A stretch of DNA of 64,000 bases from Trochalopteron elliotii (Eukaryota > Chordata > Aves > Passeriformes > Leiothrichidae), in the NCBI GenBank assembly GCA_024734555.1, contig JANPWX010000077.1, positions 4,482,946 to 4,546,945 on the forward strand. The letters are read 5' to 3'. The notes under the pieces are model-generated. The model searched no databases. It was not told the origin of the DNA and saw nothing but the letters and a program-made list of their open reading frames with translations. The position numbers were made by a program, and so were the translations under genes. The stretch's first letter is position 1. The number at the start of each line of letters is the position of its first letter. Of the stretch, positions 12,684-26,876 are shown piece by piece.

Positions 12684-15600
12684 CTAAAAGAGGATTTAAT
12701 AAAAAAGAGGTAAGTGCAAAATCACTTATGTCCTCTAGCTAAATCTAGATACCCAATAATGTTGCAAAAAATATGTCAAAGAAAAATTATCAATTTAGTG
12801 TACTCTTATATATGCACAAAGACGTACAACATTTTTTCTTGACTTCGCTAATTTTGCTGGGATGTCAAATTAATTTCTTAACATTAAAAAGACCAACAGA
12901 CTCTTTTTTTCTTTAAATTAAAGGTAGTATTCCATTTTCAGTTTTATTTTTATTCAAAAACGTCACAATAGAGATCATAAATGCCTATAGTCCAAGCATT
13001 ATTCAAGCAAACTGTTCTCTAAATGGTCACTTTCATAGACTGTTGTTTCTAAGAAGACATATCTCCTGAAGCTCCTTTTCTTTCTAATGGACGTGGCATA
13101 GAATTTTTAATTATTGCAAATCTCTACAATAACCTGAACATTCCATCCAAGTATGTATCAGATTCCTCTTCACACCCAGGAGCAGCATACTTATTTTTTC
13201 TTCTGACATTTCTTCTTATCTTTCTGATGTTGCATTTAATGATGAAGTTTCAATTACTTCCAATGTATCATTTCCCTTCATTATATTTCATTTTGCATTT
13301 TCTGTCTTTGTCTTTTTAAGGTATACAACTTTAGTAAAGTGCACTAATTGCTGTAATTACAAGAAAAACAAAATTACCTGGTTCACACAATGAAATCTAA
13401 AAGAGGTTCTGAATACAGACCCCAAACTGAGGATAATGTCCAGCCTTCCCCACAGCAGTACTGTGAATCCCCACTGTTTTCCTAGACAGGTTCTCTGCTG
13501 TGGTTTCAATTCAGAGGAAACAGACACTACCTGCAAAATTAGCAGAGTGTTTGGGCACTCAAAGCAAGATTTCAATAGGCAGAAAACTTATTTTCAGTTA
13601 AGAGCTGCAAAGCTTGAGTCTGCTTTCAGGATCTAAATTTCATCCCATTGAGTGCTTGGCCTACTCACTCTCTTTAAATGTAAAGAAATCTGATGATGTC
13701 TGATGTTATGGATATTCTCTCACTAACATTAAAATCAGTAGGTGGTAATATCAATTTCACTGATGTTCTTTTAAAACTGTAGAATTAAAGATATATGCAT
13801 GTCTTCCAACACAGACAATGTATTTTGTGAGCCATTTCTTGCCAAAAATTTTAGTGCAGGAATAATGATATTAGGAGCTTAGTTATCTGCATGCACAGCT
13901 CACTCCAAATGATTGAAATTATTTTGGTCACAGTCAAGGCTGTAATCATATATACATTGATCAAATATACCAGTTGTCATCAGAGGGAGATTTGATATGT
14001 ATAATTTCAGGCTTTCAAGTTTTTTTGAGATATATTGAAAATTAAATAATAATAATTAATATTAATAAAAGAGTAGAACAAATTTGCTTAATTTACTTTC
14101 TGTACATTGCCTTTGCTTAGTTTAGTTTTCATTTTATGGCACATCTGAAAATCCAAAACATCATATTCTTTCGAGACCAAGATAGTTTCCAGCTCTTCTG
14201 TTAATATTTTTCTTTTCTTTTTCAAGTATTTTAAGTTCTCCTTTAACATTCTACAGTGACCTGAAAAAAAAAACCTTCTTTTAATTCTTATTTTCTATAA
14301 TGAAGTGAAAATTACTAATTGTATCTTACTTTATTTTTTTTTTTCTAATAGGATGGCATCCGCTATAAGACTTCCTCTGAAATTTGTAGTATAGATTAGC
14401 AAATTCATAATTTCTATGCCATTCTGTCTTGATGATCTTAATCTTATGCTACAGAAATTCCATCCCAAACCGTAGTATTTGCAGCCACCTTGCCATCTGA
14501 AGTTTTTTAAGATAGATTGTGATTTTTTTCCTATATCTAATCTATACCTATTTAAATCTACATCTATAGATACATATCCATGTATCTTGTCACATTATTA
14601 ATAAGCCTGTGTCACACCAAGACTGCAGCCCTCCCAAAAAAGCAGTTCTCACAATTAATAACCAGGCATGCTTTTTACTTGAACATACTCCTGCCATGGT
14701 ATCTAGTTATTTGCTTATTTAAAGCTTTTTAGTTTTGTGGTTTGGATGGGTTTTTTGGTTGGTTTTGTTTTGTTTTGTTTGTGCATTTGTTTGGGGTTTT
14801 TAATCATGACCTAGCCCTCTGAACTCACCAGCTAACAGACTATTGAATTAAGTTTCATTTGGATCTTTAATTGGTATTTTGACATGAATGTACTATGTAT
14901 TCTAGCTATTCTTCTGTCAGCTCACCAGTTCTTTAATGAATTTTTTGTTATGAATAGGAGATATTTATCTATTATGGCACACTATTCTTTGAGTCCACAT
15001 TGTATTTGTATCAGAGTTTCTCTTTAAAGAACACTCTTTAAGAAAAGGAAATTACATAATACTGTACTTTTATTAGCCAATTTTCTTTCAGGTATTAATT
15101 TTACTCTCCATGATTCTTCTTGTCTTTCATTTTGTGCTTATTCTCATATTTGTGTCTTCCTGCTCAACTTTTCTGTCTTTTTCATATTCAGTTACATTTG
15201 TGGTACATAAATCTTTCTAGGTTGAAGCATTGCTTTATTTGTATTTGTCTGTATTTCTGCTTCTCTTTTCTTGTGTGGTGTTTAATCAATATTCTCATGT
15301 GATATTAAACATAGAGTTGAGCAAAGGGTTTCCATTCTTTCTAAGTTGCTGAATTTATTTAGAAACGAATGAAAAAGTAAAGCAAAATATTTTTCCTAAG
15401 GCTGGTCTTTCTAAGGCAGTCTCTGGAGGCCAGTGAGATCAAGTGAGCACTTTGATTGATCAGTGTGCAACAAATCTAATCAGCCTGTCGCTGTTGGCTA
15501 AATTACTGACTTTTGTTACTCAAAGGGAACATCAATAGAAATCGCAGCAATGTTTCTAGCAGTTGGAAGTTAAAAAATAAGCCTATGCTTAAGGAAGAGT

Positions 15601-16842
15601 TGTTATGAACACCAGGAGAAAAGACTCAAAATACCTCCTTTGCTTTATTCTGTACAAAGAATCTGAAATTATGACCAATTATAATTCTGCCTAAATTCAG
15701 CTTTTCTGTTGCAGCTGAGGAGGATAGGAATAATGGACAACTTCTAGAGCAGATAGAGAGTTTAAAAAAAAAATTTCCTTTTACTTTTTTTTTAAAGTCA
15801 TTATTGAGCCCTCCTATTTATTGGAAGATAGTGAGGCCTGTAAATACCTATTTTGTCCTCTTTCACAGGAGGGAGAAAGAAGGGTGAGGAAATTATGCGT
15901 GTAATCCAGTTGTCTTCCCACAAAGTTGACTGAGAAATAGATAGATGAGCACTGCAGAGCTATGAGCCTGTATTGAGGAACCACTGTTATATTCCAAAAA
16001 ACCTTTCTCAGGAAGAAAGGAGAATGGACAGGAATGTTAAATTTTCTGTGAATGCCCCTGTGCCACTGCCTCAATAAGCACAGAGCTTATTCATATAGTA
16101 TAACTCCTGTGAATGACAAATCTAGCCTCCTCAAACCTGGCCAGCTCAAACAAACATAGAAAAAATCCACCAGCTATTCACAGGCAGGGTGGAACTGCTC
16201 CCTGCACGGAGCCCCAGTTCAATATGAAAATTCCCCATCAGGTGTGGATGACATGACAAGGATGTCCTCTTCTGATACCATCTTCCTGCCATTCACAGAC
16301 TGAATTAGGGCTCTGGATGGTCTGATAAAACTCATCAGGACCCTGTTTTAGGTATTTTTTATTTCTAAATAAGTCCAATGCCTCTGGCTTATTTGTCAAT
16401 CACCCTGCAAGTCTAAGCCTTGTTTCATGGCCTTGTACTATCCATCTGACAACTGTTGGTTTCTCTTCTGAGGCATGTTGGGGAAGTCATTACACAGAGA
16501 AGATTGTATAAGGGAAAAAATACTGTTTTCTTTTACTTATTATTTTGCTTCCTTTTTATTTTATCATTATTGTTGAGATTACTTCAGTGTAGCTAACAAA
16601 ACTGACTTGCATACAGATATACATAGAAAGAAACATCTGATATTTCTCACATATAAAGATGAATACTCTCTACTACTGGCGTGACTTTAGCCAATGTCCT
16701 GTTCCTATTACCCAATTAAAGACACTCTTGCCAGGAATATTATCTCTGTGTATCAGAGGCTAATTTCTGACAAATCAGAATAACTTGACCTGACAGATTT
16801 TAAAACATACAGAGAGTGTTCTGTACAACACTTGTGCTAAGG
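12684..16842. other. AT-rich non-coding DNA, no gene recognised
   Basis: The segment contains an AAT-rich run at about 14041-14068 and a (TTTTG)n run at about 14758-14780 within a T/G-rich patch. Open frames are at most 86 codons (minus strand, 15814-16074), without recognisable motifs. I see no repeat family. Confidence 0.5.
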
Positions 16843-16984
16843 AATCACAGAATTATAGAGGCTTGGATTGGAAGGGACCTTAAAAATCATCTAGTTCCAA
16901 ATCCCTTGACCTGGGCAGGGATGCCATCCAGCTAGAAGAAGTTGCTCAAGGCCGCATCCAACCTGGCCTTGAGCACTTCCAAAA
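16843..16984 (-). mobile_element. CR1 LINE 3'-end fragment
   Basis: The sequence starts AATCACAGAATTATAGAG, continues TTGGAAGGGACCTTAAAAAT and CATCTAGTTCCAA, then CAACCTGGCCTTGAGCACTT. This is the canonical order of an antisense CR1 3' end. About 140 bp are preserved. Confidence 0.93.
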
Positions 16985-19900
16985 GTAAAATTTTTTTATA
17001 GGGGACACTTCTGGATGTTTGGAAGTGACTTTAGCAACTAATATTTCAATTATTATGGTCTTCAAGGAATAGCAAATAGTAGTCTATAGAGTTTGTGTTT
17101 ACAAGATTTATATTCACATTTATATTTTTTTTCAATCTCATGGAAAATTTGCATCTCACGTAACCCTTAAAAAGGTCAACGTTACCTGAAGTACTCATGA
17201 AAGCTGGAAGTTTATTTCTACTATTTATTGATTTATTTCTACTATATAAATGTTTCATTAAAGTTTAGAGACCTCAATGTGCCAAAAATCAAACAGACAT
17301 TTTCCTTCAAAGGTACATAATTCATATTAGTGACTATTGTCTTGAGAAGGTGTTCTTTTTTGTTATTTTTTACTATGTAAATATTGTGAATATTGTTCCA
17401 AATTTTAAATATTGTGAACTTTATTTCCTGTAACTTTGCTCAAGTGATAACCAACAGTGTCTGTCTAATGGATGCATGTGGTCACTGACAGTGGATTTGG
17501 GGAAGATAGATAGCAGCAGACTAGCCAAAGGCAAATTAGAGCAAAACATCCAGCTAACCACCGTGCTGATCAATGTCCACCTCAAGTCAGGTGTGGAAGA
17601 AAGTAACATCTGTACTCAGTATGTATATGTGAGTCAATTATCCTTCTCCATCAACAGTGGACAGCCCAGAGCCCATTGAGCTCTCCAATTATCCACAGAC
17701 TGCATGCCAGGTCTCCCCTTGAGTCTGGATGTTCCTGAAGTTCTGTCCTTGAGGCCAAGAAATTCCTTGCAACAGGAGATTCTTGGTGATTAACATGTTA
17801 ATCTTCAAAAGCTAAGTGAGATAAAGAATTGGTCGTGCATATGTACTCCTTTAGGCAGAAACCCTTGACTAAATCTGTGTCCAGCTACACCTAAACTCAC
17901 TTCTGAGAAGCTTAAAAAGCAAATTGGGCCCTTTTTAAATCTCTTGAATAAACAAAAATTCTCCTTGACAGTTTTATCTGACCCTGTCCTCTATGCAGTA
18001 AATAATCAAGTGTGCACTGACTTTAACCTTGTGAAACCACTGTCACATGTACTATTAAATTTGTTAAATCTGTTTTATATCAGTAGACAAATTGCTATTT
18101 CCCTCTTTAAAGTGAAGCATTTAATTTCTGTGCTTTTACTAAATTTAACTGTGTGTTATTTTCCTATGTTATAAGCAATAATAATATAATGTGTCTAATG
18201 TAAACTCTTCAAAATATTTGTAAAGTCTCAGTTTTCAAGACAGTATCCATTGGTGTATTAAATTCAATTAAAAGATTGCAAAAGTTTGTCATTTGCAGCC
18301 ACTAATTTGCTATCACTGCCATTGCTCATATTCAACGTATATGGCAAACAATATATTAAATCATATCCCACACTATTGTGGTGTGAGAAGACAAGGTTTT
18401 AGAGTTTTTCAGTAACCACCTGTGTAGAGATTTTTAACTACAAGTGAATCTATAAAACAAGAGACAAAATTTATTACATTTTCCATTGGGTGCACAGTGA
18501 CAACAAGTATACAAAAGGCATTTTATTGCACATTCTAACACACCTTCTAGGAACTTCTTCTTGCCAATGAGCCTTAGGTAAAATAAATGCAATAAAACTC
18601 ATTGACTCAAATTGAAAAATTTTAAAAATTAAAGAGAAAACTTTTGATTGTTTGAATCTAATTTTTGCTTTAGAGTTTGGTTTTTTTTAAATTTATTTTT
18701 CACTTTCCACTTCAAGAGGAGAGCTTTCTTTTCCACTCTTCAGTGACTTAGAAGGTCAAGAATGTTATACTTTTCTATAATAAATTACAGATTTTGTTAA
18801 TTTTCACACAGTTTTATTCATGCCACAGAGTTTTATGTGTTCCCCATTTGGTAAAAGGCTGAGAGCAGAGAGGAAATCTGCCTGATTACTGTGTTGGCTG
18901 CCACACGTGGCTCCCAAAATACCTTAATGGAAGGATTGCTATCCTTCTAGCAATTGAGAAAAACACTAGGGAAAACACTTCACTGGAGCTGAGTGGAGAA
19001 AAAAGAGAGATAAAGTAAGCAGTGAAAAGGAGAGAGAAGTTACAAGGCTAGAAAAGAGCAGGAGACCGGAAAGAAAGAATTAGGAGGGAGCAGGATTTAA
19101 AAGCCCCAGCAGAGTAAGAGAAAAATTCTTTTGGAAGGTACACAAAAGAGACTTGCTAGAGTTTGTTGCCAGTTGGAATCTGTGGATTAGCAGTAAGAGC
19201 AGGGAGATGGAAAATTGGACACAGTATCAGGACAGAATTTCTTTGCAGGCCCTTGTTTGGTATTCTGCTTCACCCACAAGAGCTTATGTCTTTCTGTTTA
19301 TAAATATTTATTCTTCTAATGTCTGTTTTCCAATATCTAGCCTCAGAGATTAAAACCTTTCACTAGTATACTAGAGATGTTTTCTTTAAAGAAGTGGGGC
19401 AGATTACTTCACCTCAGAGATGCAGCAGACATTAATTTCCATGCCTTGTGAATATAATTACAGTTTGAGTACTGAAGTTCTGATAATCATGGAAAGTACT
19501 TTTTACCATAATATGAAATGAGAAAATAGGCAATGCACTCTCTTCATATGCTTACTTTTAAAAATGTAGATAGTTTTATTTTTAACTGAATAATTCTTTT
19601 GGAACACGTTAACTAATTTACTTGAATAAAGACTCCATATAGCACCCCCAATGATACTTTTTTTTGCTGTTTGGTTTCTATTCATTAGATGGTACTTGAT
19701 GTAGAAATTGGAATTTGTTGTTGAACAACAAGCTGGTCCACAGTTTTAATGAATGTCAGTTCATAAGACATTTGCATGATTAAAAAAGATAATTCCTTTA
19801 AATAAAAATTGATTTAAAGCTCAAAGGAGTTGAACATTGCCTCTTTGGAGTCACTAGAGAGCCTTAAATTAATTTTTAAGTCATCAAAAACAAATAATAA

Positions 19901-21699
19901 AATTGAGCTGTGGAAATTTGTTACACTGTTTACTTATAAACATTTAAAATATCTAGGAAACAGCCTTTCTCTGAAGCTGTCTCTTTCTTTGCTGTTTTCT
20001 CATTCAGTCAAATGTGAGAACATAGCTCATGCTGGCTCATTTGTATCACTCAGAAGCAGAAAACAAATTCTTCATTTGTTTTGGGTTAGTTGGATCATTT
20101 CTATTTAATATAACTATTTTCTTAAATAATTAAGTTCATTCAATAGTCTTGGGGGAAAAAATCAACACTGCCCTCTTACTCCTCCTCAAAAAAATCCAAC
20201 CAAACAAAAATATGACCTGAAACCAACAACAGATTGATGTATCTGGGAGAAAAATGCAATAGAAAACCAAGATATGCATGCTTTAGAGTATGCATTCTGG
20301 TAAATCAGATGTTTCATTAACCAAGCACTGTTTGAAAAACAAAAGCACAAGCAGTGAGATCATCTCTAGTGAGCTTCTCACAATGTCATTGAAAAGAAAA
20401 AACCCCAACAACACAAAATAACCTCTCACGCCACACATTCAGGCTGCTATATACCTGGCAGCATAACTTGTGATATGCTAAGAAGGTAGTAGTACATATT
20501 ATGAATCATTTAACCAAAAATTTTAATGTTTAATAATTGTTGCTGTGCACTGCTAAAGGTGAGTTTTGTCAGCCATAATGGATAAAATGTGTTTCTGGGC
20601 CAGTTTTGACATAATTGGAATTGAAACAGAGGGTTTTTTTCTTGCATCTTTTGTTATAGTGTCCTCACAGCTATAAAAATATAGAACAGGCAACAGGTTG
20701 TGATTCTCCTAACTTCTGCTGCTTTCTGTGACTGGATAATGCCACATGAAGTAAAATGGCTTGAAATACATTCTGCTAGTGAGGATTATCATGGTTTGCT
20801 TCATTGAAATCATCTTGCTCTGCAGGAAGTAAAGCCTTCTGACAGCTGTCTGTTTCTCAGGAGCTAATGGCCAAAGCCATTTCTTGTTTCCAGTTTTTTG
20901 CTGAAAGTCATGCAGTTTAGCAGAATAATAAGGCACAGAAGCATATGTCCCTTGACAACTCAGTGTTGTTGATAACAAACGAAACTGTAAACTAAGATTC
21001 CCTGGGGAAATCTCAAACACCTGCAACTGCAAATGTCTCCTCAGAAAGATGTTCATTATGATGAAATCACTCAGTTACAGGACAACCTGTCAAAGATGTA
21101 TTGAAGATTTTTTTATTTGTCTTAATCTTTTATAACTTTGTGGCTGTCATTTTGGCCTCTAGATGTATCATGAAAGTGCTGTAGTGTGAGATTTCTTAAT
21201 GTTTGTGATTTGGTTTATATACCTTTTCATTTCTTAAAGCCACAAATGGAAGGGCATAGCTACCATTCTCTTAGCAGAGGGTTTCCTTACATTGCACAGA
21301 CATGCATTTCACACTGAAAAAAATTGTTCTTTCTACTTTTGGGTTTTCTTTTTTTTCATAGTGTGAAATAGAAGTCATTACGAAGAAGATGTAATCAGAA
21401 TCCATAGGAAAACAAACAAAATAAAACCAGCCTAATTCTGTTGCTGTTTTATAACCAGTTAATAAAAAAAATCGGGATTGGTACAAAAGGAGAGGCTAGC
21501 AAAAATGCTTAAATACATTAGTCAAATGGCTTACTTTGGAGTAATAGAGAATCAAAAATCTTTACTGAAGGTTTCAAAATAAGCCATACTCCATTCATCC
21601 TTTGATCAAGAAAAAAAATATTTTCATTGCTGATTAAAGAATTTTGTGCAACATTTCAAAAAGTCTTTTCATTTAATCAATTGAATTTCTTGGAAGAAA
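16985..21699. other. AT-rich non-coding DNA, no gene recognised
   Basis: Frames reach 115 codons (minus strand, 20709-21056) but show no motif, signal peptide or domain. A purine-rich patch lies at about 18950-19110. No RNA gene or interspersed repeat was recognised. Confidence 0.5.
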
Positions 21700-21721
21700 C
21701 TTGTCAAACTAGTTTGACAAG
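21700..21721. repeat. Perfect 22-bp palindrome
   Basis: The half-site CTTGTCAAACT is followed with no spacer by its exact reverse complement AGTTTGACAAG. The base pairs outside it do not match, so 22 bp is the full extent. It could form a cruciform or serve as a symmetric protein-binding site; neither is shown by the sequence. Confidence 0.9.
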
Positions 21722-22381
21722 ATATTTTAACTTATTGTGAGAGACTTGTCTATATTTCCCTTTCAGACTATAAAATCTTTACTAGATTTAATCTCCTAGA
21801 GAATGCAGTGGTAGCATATTTTTTTCTCCACGCATTGCAAACACATACAAGCACATGAACCCCACCCCCCCACATTTAAACGTCTCCCCAGACTGACCAA
21901 CTAACTATATCTCTATCGCAGTAAATTGCCACATAGATTGTAAGGCAATGCATTTCACTGGAAAACCCCACTGGCATCAAGACGGGAATTACAGTGCATT
22001 TGATTAATATTGTTTGGAAGGAAGTGCTCCAACAAGCCATGACTTTGTTTTTTTGGGTTTTTATTTCTGGAATATAGGGAAAGCTGGTTTTATTTATTTA
22101 TTTATTTTATCATGAAAACTAAGAACCAGTTTTAGACTATGCACATTTTCAGATTTCTTATCTGTGGTTTTGTCTAAATAACTGTGCTGAGCCCCCTCGT
22201 TAATGCATTATAATTGAGTTCTGTAGTTAAGTGTAAGTTCTCCAAAGAATCTTCTGCTACAATTCAAATGATTTTCAAGGAAAAGAACTTCCTCTGAAGT
22301 ATGTCACTCCTTTAAAGCTTGAACTGAGACTGGGAAACATACACTGCCTACTAACCAACAATTCTTTTTGTTTCTACCCAG
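21722..22381. other. AT-rich non-coding DNA with a (TTTA)n run
   Basis: A (TTTA)n microsatellite lies at about 22088-22111. The last 40 bases hold the candidate branch point and pyrimidine tract for the microexon at 22382. Nothing else is recognised. Confidence 0.5.
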
Positions 22382-22416
22382 GCTCCTCTTGGTGCTGAAG
22401 ATCCCTTTAGAAGAAT
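22382..22416 (+). other. Candidate 35-nt microexon, gene unknown
   Basis: Upstream there is a consensus branch point TACTAAC (22349-22355, branch A 28 nt before the exon), then a pyrimidine-rich tract and the acceptor TTTCTACCCAG ending at 22381. Downstream is a consensus donor GTAAGT at 22417-22422. The first frame reads APLGAEDPFRR with no stop, the second frame is also open, and the third meets a stop. The length is not a multiple of three, so inclusion would shift the frame. I do not recognise the peptide and cannot tie it to a gene. The quality of all four splice signals is seen directly; that it is a real exon is inference. Chance, or an exon of a long non-coding RNA, remains possible. 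Confidence 0.3.
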
Positions 22417-22422
22417 GTAAGT

Positions 22423-25400
22423 AGCACTAAGGCAAGATTGCAAGAAACACACATAAGAATTTCAAGCAGTAAAATCATGCAAAAAAAAAAGATCAAAGCC
22501 AACGTTATATATAAAAATGCATAATTGTTTACGTATTAATCTGTACTTTCAATAGCCTGATATTTTCAGTGGGTATGGATATTGTGCAGAAAAAATAGGA
22601 TTTACATGAAAGGTAGCACAAGCAAGGAGTTAATTTGAACACACTGAAGCTGATGATCACTCTCTGACCTGAAGGAAATAATCAGTCTCGTGGTGCATAA
22701 ATATAATCAATCCACTGGCAAAGAGGAGTGGGATGAAAACCAATGCTGCCAAGGAAGTGACAAGTTGCAAGAAGAAGATGAAGTGGAGGGTATATTCTAC
22801 ATGGAGAGGAAATTATTCTTCTGGTACATCAGACTGTTATATCAGTTTGATGAAAGTGCAAAGTAATTGATTTTAATGATACTGAGTGATTTAAAAGGAG
22901 GTTACATGCTCTGACTTAAAAGCTGCACAGCACTGCCACTTTTTAATTTTTCTAAAACTGCTTTATATCCATTTATATTCCAATGATTTTTTCCACAACT
23001 TTGCATTCAACAGCGTCATGATGCTTACTAAGGAACTTAGGGTGAACTGTCAAGGACACTTTAAAAAATAAATATTGTGACATTAATTAGGCAGGATCAA
23101 TTTTAAGAAACAGAACAATTTGTCAAAATTATTTTTCCCTTAATCATTGAGGGCATTATTATCAATATTATAAAGATGTAGAGGGATTTTAGCTTCTGAT
23201 TTTTAATTTGACAGATTTTCTTTTGTTTATGCACTTTCAGAAAGGAATAAATAAACATCTGAATTGGCCATACAAGGACAGCATTATCTTTGTTATAGGA
23301 CTTCACAGGAAAAAAATATTTCTCCAAATTATCAGAATGTTAAAAAATTAGAAAAGAAATTTCAAAGTCATGTGGTGTTAAGGATTCTTTTTTCTCAAAA
23401 AAAAAGTAAATAGAAGTTTGACTTCTCTTACACAGTGCTGCCTTTTGTGTGAAAATCATAAAATAATTTTCATTTGTATGATCTGATATCTTAACATTTG
23501 GAGTTAGGCTTATCTTAAAAGAAATTTTCAGAAGAATGAGAAAATTAAATTCAAAGTCTGTCTTTATAGAGTAAATCCAGAAGACAGTTCCGTTTCACAC
23601 AACTTATTATGATAGATTCCTTCCATTTTAAAAGATTACATAACCATTGATGTTGATGTTGTTATACTACAAAATCATAGATCATTCAGCATATAAAAAC
23701 AGAGGTGGATCATTAAATTCAAACTAGGACAGATAAGGAAGGAAATATTCAAACTTTCTTACTTTCTTCATTTTAAAAGGCTCTAGGAGACTGGATGTGC
23801 CTATTGTAGCTTCTTTTTTTTTTTTGAACAGGCTCTTTGAAATGCAGAAGTATGTAAAATTGTACAATTTGCCTTTTCAGTTTAGTAGAGAAACAAACAA
23901 ACAGATAAACAAAACCCTACAAGTAGTCAAATACATGTATTTTTAACACATAAATACAGTTACTTTTATTTTATTGGGAGTGTAGGTTGGGCATGGAGAT
24001 GTGGTTATTGATTTTCATATGTGATGAGTTCTACACATTGGTACATGACATTTGCTTGCTTCACAAAATAAAATATATGATTCTTATTCCTCTTATTCTT
24101 ACTACCGAATTACTAGCTTGTTACCAAATTCTGCATCAAAGTAGAAAAACTCAATAAAAGAAAAGGATTCACTTGGAATAGAACTTCTTCTGAATTTTTT
24201 AAATGGATATTTATAATATGTACAAGTATGTATATATATCTTTTTTGTCTTAGACTTTAGACTTAGACACCATACACTCAAAACTAATTGCTGTAATGCA
24301 TTTCCTAATATTTTTATTTCACCATCAAAATAATCTAAATTGAGCAGGGTAATTCTGATTTCAAAGCACATCTAAAATATCTGATAAAGGACTACTGCTT
24401 GAAAAGCAGAAATCCTAAATAGACCTTTGAAAGAGTCTATCAACATGAAGCACTTGAGTATGTACTTCTTGCTGAACATACGGTTATTCTCTGGTGGAAG
24501 AGGACAAAAACTGACTACACAGGGGTTCTTCACAGGGTTAACATCCTATTGAAACGGATGTCTCCTCCCTCCACAAGTTTTTTGAAGGCAAAACCAGAAA
24601 GTGTTTAGGGAATCATGAAGTTAAGACAAAAGATGAATAAAAATGTAAGGAAAAATTGCCCTATTGCCAATTTGAACTCTGTGGAAAACCATAGAACAGT
24701 GTTTTATTTAGTAGTGATAAAATTATACTGAGGGGCAATTTTTACGTAAAAATCATGAGCCATAGAGTTTTTAGTAATATGAAGCAGAACAATAAAACGG
24801 ATAGCATATCTTCCCTTCTGCAAGCAAACTAGACCTCTTTGTAGCATGAATCACTTTGTTACTGCACCAGTTTTGAACACAGCAAGGCGTCCTATAGAGG
24901 TTTAAAACTGTGGGAAAAAAGAGAAGGGTGACAAAAGTGTGAATTAAGTAAGAGGAAAAAAAGCTAAGAATGCTTTCTTTTCAGATACAGAAGGAATTGT
25001 TTGAAATATTGAAATGAAACTGCTGTCCAAACCATTCAATACACAGTTGGGTCGGGATATGGAACAAAACAAATGTTAGAAAATGAGCTCACACTGAATG
25101 AGATGATCTGGTCTCAGATCAGACATCAATGAAGAGTGGGATCAATCAGCTGCCTGTGTTACAATTAACCATAGTTACATGTTGGTGTGCCAAATTCCAG
25201 TGAGGATTACGGTAGCATTCATTGAACTCATATGGATATGAAAAAGAAATTATTCTGAGAAAAGAATCACGATAGGCATCCTCTTTTTTGACTGAAACTG
25301 GAATTCTATGACAGTTCATATACATAAAGAATAACATAAATAGTGAGTGATCTAAAAGGTACACATTACCTTGGATTACTTAGTTTTTTAGTCTATTTTA

Positions 25401-26876
25401 TTAGACTGCTGTGGCTGGAAGGCTAAAAATGTGAGAGCATTTTAGAAAACAGGAAAATAGGAAAAATTTTCCCTTTGACTAAACAATTGATTCAATAGAA
25501 GGAGAACCACAGAAATGTGTTTGATACACAGTTTTTAATGAAATAATTTTTGATACCTATAGCTCAATTGTATTTTGAGACTTTTCTCTGTGACCAAATT
25601 ATCAGTCTTGGACCAGTTATGAAACATTGGTCAAGATAGGTCAAAAATGACTACAGTTAAATTTGTCTTTGAAATAAAACTTTTTGCCTTTTCAAAAGTT
25701 CAGAAGTGAAAGTGAGTAATTGAAAAGATTAATGGTTAGCATTGGTACATCACTAGATTTTAGTGAGTCTGAAACATACAAAATGGTCAGAATTTCCCTG
25801 TATTTAGGAATGTATTGTAATTTTTGTTAATCTTCTCTTTTATGATATTTTTCAAAGCAATCATTTATTTTTAGGTGTAATTTCACAAGGAAAATAAGTC
25901 CATGAAGAACTTTTGCACTTTAATATGATATTGCAGGTAAGCATAAATAAATTTGTACACATAGATCTCAGCTCTGAGTGTGACTTGTATGAACATAAAT
26001 AGACATAAAATTCAAGATAGTAATGTATGTAAGCCTCTTAAACAATACCAGAGACAAAAATCAAGACTAACTACACCAAAAGAAATTAAAGACATAGAAG
26101 ACAAAAATTATGCTAAAAAGCAGGAGAGACCAAGAATTTATATTTGATCCTTTAATTTGAATGTTACTGTTCCAACAGTTAATGTCTACTCCTACTTGGA
26201 TAGTCGCTGGAAACATTTCTGTTTTTATCTTTGCACAGTGATTAGTACAAAGGGATACTGCCTATCTTAGAGCTTTTTTGGTATTATGACCATAAAAGTA
26301 AGCAATAGCCATCAAAATGAAAAATTATATCCTGCCACCTTTACTACTGATGACTAATAACTACAGTGAGTTTTAATATTTTGAGACAAAAGCAAAGAAA
26401 ATCTGTAATTAGCCATATGTAATTCTTCACTGCCAAATTATCTCAGGATGAATTTCCTATTTTTTTTAAATATACTTTGTAATGGTTTGCTTTTAAAAAG
26501 CACTACATAAAACATAATTTTATTTATCATTAGACCTTGACAGTACAGGAACACTTTAGAAAATGGAGATGAAACATTAGAATTGTAAAGCTAAAGCACA
26601 TTACGCCATTCTGTGGATGCTGTCATTCAAGCAATGTTGTCATGGTTGTACACAGGTTGATTTCCTTAGAGAAAGCATTGAGTTACAGGAAATTGAGATC
26701 ACTTTATTTCTGAATGACAATATCCAAACTAGGGCACTAATGTATTTATCCTCTCTACTTAAGCCAAATGGTCTTAACTTTTCTGAAAGTTTCTGTTTAG
26801 AATCACCTTAAAGGATTTACAGAAAAGCCTTAAAAACTATTGCAAGCATTACGGAACTATGGAAAAGAACTCAAGT
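22423..26876. other. AT-rich non-coding DNA, no gene recognised
   Basis: Frames do not exceed 89 codons (minus strand, 24102-24371) and carry no motif. No interspersed repeat was recognised. The largest simple tract is a T run at about 23814-23825. Confidence 0.5.

Noticed and set aside
17476..17679. 67-codon plus-strand frame with hydrophilic, protein-like composition
   Set aside because: It overlaps a 62-codon frame on the other strand, has no family resemblance and no consensus splice sites at the edges.
25876..25936. Possible 61-nt exon with TTTATTTTTAG acceptor and GTAAGC donor
   Set aside because: All three frames contain stops, the acceptor tract is short and there is no branch-point consensus. 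It could only be untranslated or non-coding RNA, and nothing supports that.
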